Positions 38,900 through 46,674 of a DNA stretch of 46,674 nucleotides are shown piece by piece (position 1 is the first letter of the stretch; each line of letters opens with the position of its first letter). The notes below the pieces were generated by a model. The model made no database searches. It was not told the DNA's origin and saw nothing but the letters and a program-made list of their open reading frames with translations. Source of the stretch: Ruminococcus sp. (lineage in GTDB: Bacteria > Bacillota > Clostridia > Oscillospirales > Ruminococcaceae). Where the stretch lies: positions 1 to 46,674 of the forward strand of contig JAAVHI010000070.1 in assembly GCA_014799785.1 (NCBI GenBank). Reading direction: 5' to 3'. The position numbers and the translations under genes are program-made.

Positions 38900-40804
38900 C
38901 TATCCCCTCCGTCTTTTCACGCTTCCGCGGACGTTCCCTCCGTTTTTACTATGTCTGTTTCCACTCTTTTGGGACTGCTTGTTTTTCTCACGCTCCCGCT
39001 GTTCCGCAAGATACTTAGCATCGGGCTTCACAAGACATTCCTTGCCGTTACCTATCAGGTCGGTGCGGTGTGCTTTCTGCAAAGCCTCAATGACCTTGCG
39101 CTGATTGTCGGGACGGAAATACTGCAAAAGCGCCCTCTGCATACCCTTTTCCTCGGCGGTTCGGGGAACGTACACTTCCTCCATTGTGTAGGGGTCAAGC
39201 CCCGTGTAGAACATACAGGTGGAAATCGTTCCCGGAGTGGGATAAAAGTCCTGCACTTGCTCGGGACGGATACGCAGGCTTTTCAGAAACAGCGCAAGCT
39301 CCACCGCCTCTTTAAGCGTGCTTCCCGGGTGTGAGGACATCAGGTACGGCACAAGGTACTGCTCCTTGCCCACCTGTCCCGTTATTTTATAGAATTTATC
39401 CTGAAATTTTTTGTACGCTTCAATATGGGGCTTTCCCATTTTATCAAGAACAACCGCCGAACAATGCTCGGGAGCAACCTTTAGCTGACCGCTCACATGG
39501 TGATCGATAAGCTCCCTCATGAATTCGTCGTCCCTGTCCTCGATAAGATAATCGTACCGTATGCCGCTTCGTATGAAAACCTTTTTCACCTTTGGCACGG
39601 CTCGTATTTTCCGCAGTAATTCAAGGTACTCTTTATGGTCAACCTCCAACGCCTTGCAGGGTTCGGGAGCAAGACATTTTTTCCCCTTGCACAAGCCATG
39701 CTCCAACTGCTTGTGACAGCTTGGCGCGCGGAAGTTTGCGGTAGGACCTCCCACGTCGTGAATGTACCCTTTGAAATTCGGCAAAGTGGTAAGCAATTTT
39801 GCTTCCGCAAGAATACTCTCCTCGCTTCGGACGGCGATTTTCCGTCCTTGATGTAATGCAATGGAGCAGAAATTGCAGTTCCCGAAACAGCCCCGATTGT
39901 GGGTTATGGAAAACTCAACCTCTTTTATCCCGGGGACGCCGCCCTCATTTTCATAAATCGGGTGATACGTCCGCATATAGGGCAGGGCGTATACCTTGTC
40001 CAGTTCCTCGGTGGTGAGGACAGGGGACGGCGGCAATTGCACAAGCATAAGCTTTTCCTGCCGCTGAATAATAGTCCTGCCGTAAATCTCGTCCTGCCAG
40101 TCGTACTGCTGACGGCAAGCCTTTGCATAGGACTTTTTGTCCTCACGGCACAGTTTCAGCGAGGGACACTCAACTGCCCCGTATGGGGTATCCTCGGGCT
40201 TGCAAAGGTACGCTGTCCCCCGAATATCCGTGAGATTTTTCACGTCCTCGCCGTTTGCAAGACGTGTGCATATCTCAGCAATTTGATGTTCACCCATGCC
40301 GTACATAAGAATGTCCGCGCCGCTTTCCTCCAAGATAGAGGGGCGTACAGCGTCGTCCCAGTAATCATAGTGGGCGAAACGCCTCAGGGAAGCTTCCAAG
40401 CCGCCTATACCGATTGTAATATCTCCGAACGCTTCACGAATTTTTTTGCAGTAAACAATAACCGCGCGGTCGGGACGTTTTCCTGCCATTCCTCCCGCGG
40501 TGTAAGCGTCGTCGGAACGCTTTTTCTTTGCGGAGGTGTAGTGTGCAACCATACTGTCGATATTTCCCGACGTTACCATAAAGCCGAAGCGGGGTTTGCC
40601 GAGACGCATAAAATCCCGTGTGGAATGCCAGTCGGGCTGGGCAATTATACCCACAGTATAACCAAGGCTTTCAATGACCCGTGAAATTATAGCAATGCCG
40701 AAGCTGGGGTGGTCAACGTAGCTGTCCCCAGTCACGCAGATGAAGTCCAGTTGGTCGATACCCTGTTCAAGCAGTTCCTGTTTTGAGATAGGTAAAAACG
40801 GCAT
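38900..40804 (-). CDS. YgiQ-family radical SAM protein
   Basis: A 634-residue enzyme of the YgiQ (UPF0313) family. The N-terminal B12-binding-like region ([26 protein letters not shown]) precedes the radical SAM cluster motif CFGNCNFC in [19 protein letters not shown]. The C-terminal half has the family's [18 protein letters not shown] and [16 protein letters not shown]. The tail is basic ([14 protein letters not shown]). Cytosolic 4Fe-4S enzyme; its reaction is not established. The start is [10 protein letters not shown], preceded by AGGGAGAA; a longer frame upstream lacks a binding site. Confidence 0.93.
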   Translation of the reverse strand: MPFLPISKQELLEQGIDQLDFICVTGDSYVDHPSFGIAIISRVIESLGYTVGIIAQPDWHSTRDFMRLGKPRFGFMVTSGNIDSMVAHYTSAKKKRSDDAYTAGGMAGKRPDRAVIVYCKKIREAFGDITIGIGGLEASLRRFAHYDYWDDAVRPSILEESGADILMYGMGEHQIAEICTRLANGEDVKNLTDIRGTAYLCKPEDTPYGAVECPSLKLCREDKKSYAKACRQQYDWQDEIYGRTIIQRQEKLMLVQLPPSPVLTTEELDKVYALPYMRTYHPIYENEGGVPGIKEVEFSITHNRGCFGNCNFCSIALHQGRKIAVRSEESILAEAKLLTTLPNFKGYIHDVGGPTANFRAPSCHKQLEHGLCKGKKCLAPEPCKALEVDHKEYLELLRKIRAVPKVKKVFIRSGIRYDYLIEDRDDEFMRELIDHHVSGQLKVAPEHCSAVVLDKMGKPHIEAYKKFQDKFYKITGQVGKEQYLVPYLMSSHPGSTLKEAVELALFLKSLRIRPEQVQDFYPTPGTISTCMFYTGLDPYTMEEVYVPRTAEEKGMQRALLQYFRPDNQRKVIEALQKAHRTDLIGNGKECLVKPDAKYLAEQREREKNKQSQKSGNRHSKNGGNVRGSVKRRRG

Positions 40805-40821
40805 AAAAATTCTCCCTAAAA

Positions 40822-41190
40822 TCATGTATGCAAAAGCGTCAGCGAAATAAACGGAATAAAAACGCTTGGAAAATAGCAAGCGGTCAGAAAGATTGTTAAA
40901 TTGAAATTAATTTTGATATCATATTTTTCTTTTTCCACTCCGTTGCGTCTGCATAAGCTCCGCATTTTAAAATAAAGTATCAGGTTGGGTATGTAAATGT
41001 AGACAGGCACAAACGTAAATAAAACTTCGCTGTAAAATAAATTTACAAACGTAAATATCGGACCAATAATACCCAGAATAATATTTACGATCGCCGTAAG
41101 CTTTATCGGCACATATCTGCACAGCAGTGCGCCGAGCGGAAACATCAAAAGGTATGATACGGACAAAGCAATTAACGCTATTAAAATCAT
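40822..41190 (-). CDS. Hypothetical four-helix membrane protein
   Basis: A 122-residue protein, ATG at 41190 preceded by AGGGGGA. Hydrophobic segments occur at about 2-25, 28-48, 51-72 and 98-120. A short basic loop ([15 protein letters not shown]) lies before the last. No family is recognised. It is AT-rich and lies 13 bases after ftsK and 17 bases before the YgiQ gene, in the same orientation. Confidence 0.65.
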   Translation of the reverse strand: MILIALIALSVSYLLMFPLGALLCRYVPIKLTAIVNIILGIIGPIFTFVNLFYSEVLFTFVPVYIYIPNLILYFKMRSLCRRNGVEKEKYDIKINFNLTIFLTACYFPSVFIPFISLTLLHT

Positions 41191-41203
41191 ATATGTCCCC
41201 CTG

Positions 41204-43909
41204 TTACTCGGCAGTTTCCTCCATGTCCGCGGCAATGCCGGACTCCGTAACGTTATCCTGATTTATCAGCTTCCTCTGCGCCCACATCTCCCTTGTAACA
41301 AGCACCGACCGCGGCTTTGAACCCTCATACGGACCAACCACGCCAAGCTCCTCAAGCTCGTCCATAACACGAGCCGCGCGGGCGTAGCCCAGTTTAAGCT
41401 TTCTTTGCAGATAGGAAACGGAAGCTTGTCCCGCGTCGATAAGAACTTCCACAGCCTGGTCGATAATGTCGCCGTCGCCGCTTGGAGCAGAACCGCCGTC
41501 CCCGCTTGGCTTCTCGCCCTTGGGAACAGGCATATTTTTCTCGATCTCCTCAATAATTTCGTTGGAGTATTCAACTGTACCGCCGCTTTTGATAAATTCC
41601 ACAACAGCCTCAACTTCCTTTGTGGAAGCGAAACAGCCCTGAATTCTCACAGGCTTTGGAATACCCTGCGGATAGTAAAGCATATCGCCGTGACCCAAAA
41701 GCTTCTCCGCGCCCGCTGTGTCGATAATGGTACGGCTGTCCACTTGGGACGAAACCGTCAGCGCTATTCTGGACGGAATGTTCGCCTTGATAAGTCCCGT
41801 GATAACGTCAACCGTGGGTCGCTGTGTTGCAATAATAAGGTGCATTCCCGCCGCACGAGCCATTTGTGCAAGTCGGCAAATGGAGTCCTCGACCTCGTTT
41901 GCCGCAGCCATCATCAGATCGGCAAGCTCGTCTATGACAATGACGATTTTCGGCAAAGGCTCAACACCCTCCGTCTCCGCCGCCATTTCATTGTAGCCGC
42001 CGTGGTCGCGGACGTTATAGTCCGCAAAAAGCTTGTACCTTTTAAGCATTTCCTGAACCGCCCATGAAAGCGCACCCGCCGCCTTTCGGGGGTCTGTTAC
42101 AACAGGGATAAGCAGATGTGGAATACCGTCGTAAACCTTGAATTCAACCATTTTCGGGTCGATAAGAACAAGCCGTACCTCGTCTGGTGACGCATTGTAT
42201 AAAATACTCATAATTATACTATTTGTACAAACAGACTTACCCGAACCGGTAGTACCCGCAATAATAAGGTGGGGCATTTTTGCAATGTCGCCGATCATAA
42301 TGTCGCCGTCGATATTTTTTCCCACAACAAAGCTAAGCTTGCTCTTGTTTGCAGCAAACTCGGGGCTTTCTATCATCTCACGAATTGTAACAATATCCTT
42401 TACACGGTTAGGAACTTCCACGCCAACAGCCGCCTTGCCGGGGATAGGCGCCTCTATACGGACGCCCGCCGCCGCAAGGTTCAGCGCGATATCGTCGGAA
42501 AGTCCCGTAATTTTGGAAATCTTAACGCCCGCGCTTGGCTGTAATTCATATCTTGTTACCGTCGGACCTCTGTGAATGTCAACGATACGTGTCTGAACAC
42601 CGAAGCTTTTCAGGGTATCCACAAGGGTGTCGGCGTTGGTTTTCATTTCCGCCTCGGCTTCCGCGGCGTTAAGACTGTTGTCAACGTTTTTCAGCAGCGT
42701 TATGGGCGGGAACTGATATACGGCAATCTCCGAACCCTGCTCGGCGATCTCGTGCTGAATGTCCGCCGCCGTCAGAGCCTCGGGCATATCAAGCTCGTCC
42801 TCGGTCTGTATCTTATTTGAAGCAAGTGTGGACTGCTTTTTCGGCGGCTGAGCAACAGGCTTCGCCGCAGGAGGTGCAGCAGGCACGGCAGGCTTTTTCT
42901 TTTCGGGAACAGCCGCCGCCTTTTTGATTATGTCCTCCAAATCGCTTGAAGCGGACTTGATCTTCTCCGTGGCTTCCACCCCCGCGGCAGCCGACACAGG
43001 TGGGGGGGCGGCAACAGGATGCTGAGGCAAAGTCTGCATGAACTTTTCTTCCTCGGTAAGCTCCTTTTGAGGCTCGTCGGGTTCAAAGGGCAGTTCCTCC
43101 TTGGGGACGCTTTTCTTTCCCGCGGGCATAGGTATATCTACATTGAAATTCTTGGCTTTTTCCTTGACGATTTCAGTAGGCACGTCGCTGTTGGGTACTC
43201 CGCTTGCGGAAGCATTTGCAGCCGCTTTTGCCGCGGCCTTGGCGTTTTTGCGTTCCGCGGCGGTTTTCTTTGCTCCCGGAGGGGGAACGAAATCGCTGTC
43301 CTCCTCGGGGACATATTCGCCTCTTGCGGCATTTGCGGCGGAGATACCTCTCTTTATCATCTTCACGATATCGAGAATGGTCTTGTTAGCAAGTATCATT
43401 ATAAACACGAAAATAAGCAGGAGTATAATAATAGTTGCCCCCGCCTTTTTGAACAGCATAAGAAGCGGTACTCCGAGAAAAACACCCATGACACCGCCGC
43501 CCCGAAGCTGTTTTCCTTCGGCGTAAAGTGTGGGGATTATTTCCTCAAAAAGATTGCCCTCTGGCAGAGCCGTGCCTGAGATTATCCGCGCGAAAGCCGA
43601 CAGCAGCAGTATCATTATAAAGCACTGAATAACACGTCCCTGAACCGTCTGGCGGGACTTATCCATCGCTATCATCACCGAAACGTATATCAGTACCGCG
43701 GGTACGACAAACGCCGTCCACCCGAACATTCCCAGAAAAATATTATGTATGCTGTTCCATGCTGATTCTCCCTTTATCAGCGCGAATGCAAGTATCAGCG
43801 CTCCCAACGCGAACAGCATTGCCGACCAGAATACTCTGTCGCCGTTTTCCTGCTCGGCTTGCTTGGTCTGCTTCGATCTCGATGACGCGGTCGTTTTTCT
43901 TTCAGCCAC
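41204..43909 (-). CDS. ftsK: DNA translocase FtsK/SpoIIIE
   Basis: A 901-residue DNA pump. Four or five TM helices occupy 1-180, then a ~240-residue Ala/Pro/Lys-rich linker. The motor has Walker A GTTGSGKSVCTN near 548, Walker B KIVIVIDELADLMM and the RAAGMHLIIATQRP segment. The C-terminal gamma winged helix (about 825-885, ASVSYLQRKLKLGYARAARV) reads KOPS/SRS-type polarity sites. Needed for chromosome segregation at septation or sporulation. The start is GTG at 43909, preceded by GGGAGGAAG. The TepA-YlzJ-FtsK order matches Bacillus. Confidence 0.96.
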   Translation of the reverse strand: MAERKTTASSRSKQTKQAEQENGDRVFWSAMLFALGALILAFALIKGESAWNSIHNIFLGMFGWTAFVVPAVLIYVSVMIAMDKSRQTVQGRVIQCFIMILLLSAFARIISGTALPEGNLFEEIIPTLYAEGKQLRGGGVMGVFLGVPLLMLFKKAGATIIILLLIFVFIMILANKTILDIVKMIKRGISAANAARGEYVPEEDSDFVPPPGAKKTAAERKNAKAAAKAAANASASGVPNSDVPTEIVKEKAKNFNVDIPMPAGKKSVPKEELPFEPDEPQKELTEEEKFMQTLPQHPVAAPPPVSAAAGVEATEKIKSASSDLEDIIKKAAAVPEKKKPAVPAAPPAAKPVAQPPKKQSTLASNKIQTEDELDMPEALTAADIQHEIAEQGSEIAVYQFPPITLLKNVDNSLNAAEAEAEMKTNADTLVDTLKSFGVQTRIVDIHRGPTVTRYELQPSAGVKISKITGLSDDIALNLAAAGVRIEAPIPGKAAVGVEVPNRVKDIVTIREMIESPEFAANKSKLSFVVGKNIDGDIMIGDIAKMPHLIIAGTTGSGKSVCTNSIIMSILYNASPDEVRLVLIDPKMVEFKVYDGIPHLLIPVVTDPRKAAGALSWAVQEMLKRYKLFADYNVRDHGGYNEMAAETEGVEPLPKIVIVIDELADLMMAAANEVEDSICRLAQMARAAGMHLIIATQRPTVDVITGLIKANIPSRIALTVSSQVDSRTIIDTAGAEKLLGHGDMLYYPQGIPKPVRIQGCFASTKEVEAVVEFIKSGGTVEYSNEIIEEIEKNMPVPKGEKPSGDGGSAPSGDGDIIDQAVEVLIDAGQASVSYLQRKLKLGYARAARVMDELEELGVVGPYEGSKPRSVLVTREMWAQRKLINQDNVTESGIAADMEETAE

Positions 43910-43987
43910 TTTTTCTTCCTCCCGATTTTCCGTAAGGGCTAAACCCCTTTTTCCTTTAGTTTATTCTACTTAATGTATTATTTACAG

Positions 43988-44875
43988 TTATTTTCCTATC
44001 AGTATTCTTACCCCGCCGATCTTTTCGTACAGTCCCAGACCGATAACGACGATACCGAGGACGAGGGTGTACCACGCGAAAACGTGGAACTTATCATTTG
44101 TCACAAGCATTTTGATAAGGCGTATCGCAAAGTATCCTGCAACAGCAGACACAACAAAGCCGACTAAAAGCGGTACTAAATTTGCGGACAGCTCCGCGGC
44201 AGAAGCTTCTCCAAGCTTGACCACCGCTCCCGCAAGAATTACGGGGATACCTAAAATAAAGCTGTATTCAACAGCGTCCTCACGCTTCATTCCCGTGAAA
44301 AGAGCGGCGGAGATAGTGGAGCCCGAACGTGAAATTCCCGGAACAAGGGCAATTCCCTGAAATACTCCGATAGTCAGCGCGGCGGGGACGGTTGTCTCTC
44401 CCGCAGTTTTTTCAGCTTTATAGTGCGCGCCGCTGCGACCTCCGCACCGTCCGCTCAGGAACAGCAGCGCGGAGGTGTAGAGAAAAGCAATTCCCTCGAT
44501 AATGATATCCGAGTCGGAGGAAAGCCGCTCAAAGAAATCCTTAAATATGTAAAATACGAAAAGGGGCAGTATTGAAACTATTATCATCATTATCATCCTG
44601 CGTTCGGGATTCATGGTTTTCCACTTGAATTTTCCCGTAAAGATGTCCCCAAGCATACGGAACGCCTCGGCTATAAGCTTTTTTATCTTGTCCCAGAATG
44701 CGACGAAAACCGCCGCAAGCGTTCCAAGATGGAACACTATCGTCATTGTGACCGCGCCCTCGCCGTCCAGACCTGTAAAATGCTGAAACAGCGAGAGGTG
44801 TCCCGAACTTGACACAGGCAGGAACTCGGTCAGTCCCTGCAAAATTCCCTGCAATATCGCTTCAATAATACTCAT
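43988..44875 (-). CDS. uppP: Undecaprenyl-diphosphate phosphatase (UppP/BacA)
   Basis: A 295-residue membrane phosphatase that recycles the cell-wall lipid carrier; gives bacitracin tolerance when abundant. Signatures GLTEFLPVSSSGHL (near 15) and PGISRSGSTIS (near 200) are intact. About eight TM helices; residues 85-110 hold a basic loop (KFKWKTMNPERRM). The start is ATG at 44875 with CGAGGT upstream, overlapping the ylzJ end by 14 bases. It stands between ylzJ and ftsK, which are adjacent in Bacillus. Confidence 0.95.
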   Translation of the reverse strand: MSIIEAILQGILQGLTEFLPVSSSGHLSLFQHFTGLDGEGAVTMTIVFHLGTLAAVFVAFWDKIKKLIAEAFRMLGDIFTGKFKWKTMNPERRMIMMIIVSILPLFVFYIFKDFFERLSSDSDIIIEGIAFLYTSALLFLSGRCGGRSGAHYKAEKTAGETTVPAALTIGVFQGIALVPGISRSGSTISAALFTGMKREDAVEYSFILGIPVILAGAVVKLGEASAAELSANLVPLLVGFVVSAVAGYFAIRLIKMLVTNDKFHVFAWYTLVLGIVVIGLGLYEKIGGVRILIGK

Positions 44876-45056
44876 TGTAATAAACCTCGTTTGTTTTATA
44901 TTTTGTATACCTATCAGTAAGAGCCGTACCGCCCAAAAAGTCCCGCGGATCGGTTGACAGAACCGCTTGGGGCAAAGGCGCGGTATTGTCTGCGGAAAGC
45001 TCTCTGCTCTGGGCGTACAGTACATCATATTCTCCGATAACCGTGTAAAGTACCAT
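44862..45056 (-). CDS. ylzJ: YlzJ-like protein
   Basis: A 64-residue protein: MVLYTVIGEYDVLYA at the start and LSTDPRDFLGGTALTD in the middle are the two conserved blocks of the YlzJ family. The gene lies three bases after tepA, as in Bacillus subtilis (ymfB-ylzJ-spoIIIE). Function unknown. It overlaps the start of uppP, suggesting coupling. Confidence 0.85.
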   Translation of the reverse strand: MVLYTVIGEYDVLYAQSRELSADNTAPLPQAVLSTDPRDFLGGTALTDRYTKYKTNEVYYNEYY

Positions 45057-45059
45057 ATG

Positions 45060-45818
45060 CTACTCCTCCGTATTATCATCGGGGTAACGCTTTTCGCCAG
45101 TTTCGATAAGCTCGTACAAAGCCTCGATAGCGTCGGAAAGTCCGCCCAGCGAGTCGATAAGACCCTCCCTGACAGCGGTCTCGCCGTCAATGACAGTACC
45201 CATATCCATTGTAAGCTCTCCCGTGTTCATCATCAGCTCACGGAAGCGTTCGGGGGAAATTCCGCTGTTCCGCGTAACAAAGCTGATTATCCTTTCCTGC
45301 ATTTTGTCAAAGTAGGAAAGTGTCTGAGGCACGCCCAATATCGTCCCGCTCATTCGGACGGGGTGTATGGTCATGGTGGCGCTTGGTACGATAAAGGATT
45401 TTTTCGCGGACACCGCAAGGGGTACGCCGATAGAATGTCCCCCGCCAAGAACGATTGACACCGTGGGGGTTTTCATTCCCGCGATAAGCTCGGCAATTGC
45501 AAGACCCGCTTCAACGTCGCCGCCCACCGTGTTCAGGATTATGACAAGCCCCTCGATTGAGCGGTCCTGCTCTATCGCAACGAGAGCGGGCATGATATGC
45601 TCGTACTTGGTGGTCTTGTTTTGAGGCGGGAGGATATAGTGTCCCTCCACCTGACCTATCACCGTCAGACAGTGAATAAGGTGCTTTGCGTTTTGAGAGA
45701 CCACCTCGCCGTTTTTTTCGATAAGCTCTGCTTGGTCGAGCTGCTCCTCGGTCAGAGACTGATTTTCGTTGTCGCCGTTATTTTCGTTATTTCCGCCGTT
45801 TTCGCTGTTATTCCGCAT
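45060..45818 (-). CDS. tepA: ClpP-like translocation-enhancing protein TepA (YmfB)
   Basis: A 252-residue ClpP/crotonase-fold serine peptidase. The N-terminal ~30 residues are Asn/Glu-rich and low complexity. [18 protein letters not shown] and [11 protein letters not shown] (nucleophile Ser near 129) are followed by IHPVRMSG. It is of the TepA group, which processes exported proteins or signal peptides in Bacillus. Start at 45818; GGAACGG gives modest ribosome binding. First gene of the tepA-ylzJ-uppP-ftsK run. Confidence 0.92.
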   Translation of the reverse strand: MRNNSENGGNNENNGDNENQSLTEEQLDQAELIEKNGEVVSQNAKHLIHCLTVIGQVEGHYILPPQNKTTKYEHIMPALVAIEQDRSIEGLVIILNTVGGDVEAGLAIAELIAGMKTPTVSIVLGGGHSIGVPLAVSAKKSFIVPSATMTIHPVRMSGTILGVPQTLSYFDKMQERIISFVTRNSGISPERFRELMMNTGELTMDMGTVIDGETAVREGLIDSLGGLSDAIEALYELIETGEKRYPDDNTEE

Positions 45819-45932
45819 AATAGTGACCGTTCCTTTACTTATTTTCTAAGTATTTTGCGCAAGGTTGGTACAATTATGCATATATGAAATATTATAACTC
45901 ATTTCCTGCAAAATGTCAAACATTCGCGGGAC

Positions 45933-45974
45933 AAAAAAACGTCCGCACACCGTTGTTTTCGGTATGCGGACGTT
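45933..45974 (-). terminator. Terminator after the small hypothetical gene
   Basis: On the minus strand AACGTCCGCATACCG pairs with CGGTGTGCGGACGTT (one G-U), followed by a seven-T run, close to the stop codon at 45992. Confidence 0.92.
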
Positions 45975-45991
45975 CGGGCTTGAAGTTATTG

Positions 45992-46321
45992 TCAGAAAAG
46001 ATTTTTTACGATAGCCTTGTAAGTCTTTTCGTCAATTTCAAGCAGACTTTTCTTTCCGTTTTTCCAGTGCAGAGCGACCGAGTACGCGCCCTTTTTCTTT
46101 GCGGTGAGGGCGGCCAACATTCCCCACGGACCGAGAACTATTCTTCCGGCAACGCCTCTCAGCAAGCCGCTTGCAAGAGAAACGCTCTTTTCCTCCGACA
46201 GCACCTCGTAGCTTTCGACAGTCCATTTTGCAACGGCTTCCGAGCCGATAAGCACGAGACCGTTTCCCGTGCGGACGCTTTCGCCCTCAAGATAGCCCGC
46301 TAAAACTTTGTTTCCGAACAT
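45992..46321 (-). CDS. Hypothetical protein with a glycine-rich hydrophobic segment
   Basis: A 109-residue protein. The first half is beta-like (KVLAGYLEGESVRTGNGLVL, AKWTVESYEVLSE); a segment at 50-75 (LASGLLRGVAGRIVLGPWGM) could be a membrane-associated hairpin; the end is SVALHWKNGKKSLLEIDEK. GGAAAGG precedes the ATG by about 10 bases. It has its own promoter and terminator. No family recognised. Confidence 0.72.
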   Translation of the reverse strand: MFGNKVLAGYLEGESVRTGNGLVLIGSEAVAKWTVESYEVLSEEKSVSLASGLLRGVAGRIVLGPWGMLAALTAKKKGAYSVALHWKNGKKSLLEIDEKTYKAIVKNLF

Positions 46322-46356
46322 TCCGACACAACCTTTCCGTTGGATTTTATGGATAT

Positions 46357-46385
46357 ATTATACATTATATAATATCATATGTCAA
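46357..46385 (-). promoter_or_regulatory. Promoter of the small hypothetical gene
   Basis: On the minus strand TTGACA and TATAAT with an exact 17-base spacer, about 36 bases before the start codon. Confidence 0.85.
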
Positions 46386-46425
46386 TAGGCAAATAAAATT
46401 TTTTTAGCATTTACAAAACGCCGAA

Positions 46426-46630
46426 CCGCCACAGGCGGCGAAGCCGCCGACTAAAGCTGGTCCAGCTGAGCACAGCTGGCAGAAGTCCAGAGGGCGGAGC
46501 CCTTTGGTCGCGCTCCGCAGAGCGCGAAATCCCCTTTCCCGCGCCCGCAGGCGCATATCGTTCAAAACGGTGAAAGGGGTGAGGAATGACGACAGTCATT
46601 CCTAGGGGGAGCGGACACGACCGCTCCCCC
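46426..46630. repeat. Dense array of perfect hairpins
   Basis: In about 205 bases there are: CCGCC-ACA-GGCGG and the competing GGCGGC-GAA-GCCGCC; CCAGCTG-AGCA-CAGCTGG; AGGGC-GGA-GCCCT; GCGCTC-CGCA-GAGCGC; an outer CCCCTTT/AAAGGGG enclosing GCGCC-CGCA-GGCGC and CGTT-CAA-AACG; GGAATGAC-GACA-GTCATTCC; and GGGGGAGCGG-ACACGA-CCGCTCCCCC. No credible coding frame is seen. It may continue past the window edge. It resembles a composite intergenic repeat or a structured RNA; strand unknown. Confidence 0.75.
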
Positions 46631-46674
46631 TTGTGACATTTTGCATAAAAGTAAACCTTGAAAACAGTCCGGTG

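Noticed and set aside
46411..46599. Minus-strand 62-codon frame in the hairpin array
   Set aside because: It runs through perfect hairpins, has no ribosome binding site, and its translation is Arg/Pro-rich with no family resemblance.

Overview
The window looks like chromosome of a Gram-positive, motile anaerobe of the class Clostridia, most likely a Ruminococcus-type member of the Oscillospiraceae. Evidence is a flagellin tail at the left edge, strong AGGAGG-type ribosome binding sites, TTGACA/TATAAT promoters with 17-bp spacers, an IspH-ribosomal S1 fusion, and a TepA-YlzJ-FtsK gene order. This is inference from gene content; no 16S rRNA is present.

Left part (1-8.3 kb): the end of a flagellin gene, a candidate structured RNA, a three-copy hairpin repeat, and a metal-efflux operon (ArsR-type repressor, methyltransferase, P1B-type ATPase) with a clear ArsR/SmtB-like operator. 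Then come a degenerate CPBP-like membrane protein, a TadA deaminase fused to a GNAT acetyltransferase, a small membrane protein, an XRE regulator and a U32-like protein.

Middle part (8.4-31 kb): a four-gene minus-strand operon (FtsX-type permease, ABC ATPase, response regulator, histidine kinase), an AIM24-like protein, tRNA-Leu(UAG), an AraC-HTH/aminoglycoside-phosphotransferase fusion, tRNA-Ala(GGC), and a GH30-GH35 pair that looks cytosolic and galactan-directed. Next is an XRE gene under three operator-like repeats at a 23-bp period, followed by small membrane proteins, three of which are tandem paralogues. A NatAB-like ABC exporter, an orphan LytTR regulator, a PAS-GGDEF diguanylate cyclase and a glutaredoxin/thioredoxin-reductase pair complete this part.

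Right part (31-46.7 kb): mostly minus-strand housekeeping genes. These are a BaiN/HI0933-like flavoprotein, cmk, plsC and ispH-S1, interrupted by an AT-rich orphan. They are followed by RpiR, DUF3006 and a ComEC-like hydrolase, a YgiQ radical SAM protein, FtsK, UppP, YlzJ and TepA. The window ends in a dense array of perfect hairpins.

The least explained features are non-coding or mosaic. (1) A ~138-bp repeated leader element sits exactly at the start codons of two unrelated genes and places a hairpin between Shine-Dalgarno and ATG. (2) A GC-rich repeat enters coding sequence and in two places is read in the same frame (RGTPRxxSHPR); one copy lies between a 23-bp duplication at the start of the flavoprotein gene. 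(3) A ~192-nt RNA candidate follows flagellin. (4) A hairpin array lies at the right end. No CRISPR array, prophage, integrase or insertion sequence was recognised.
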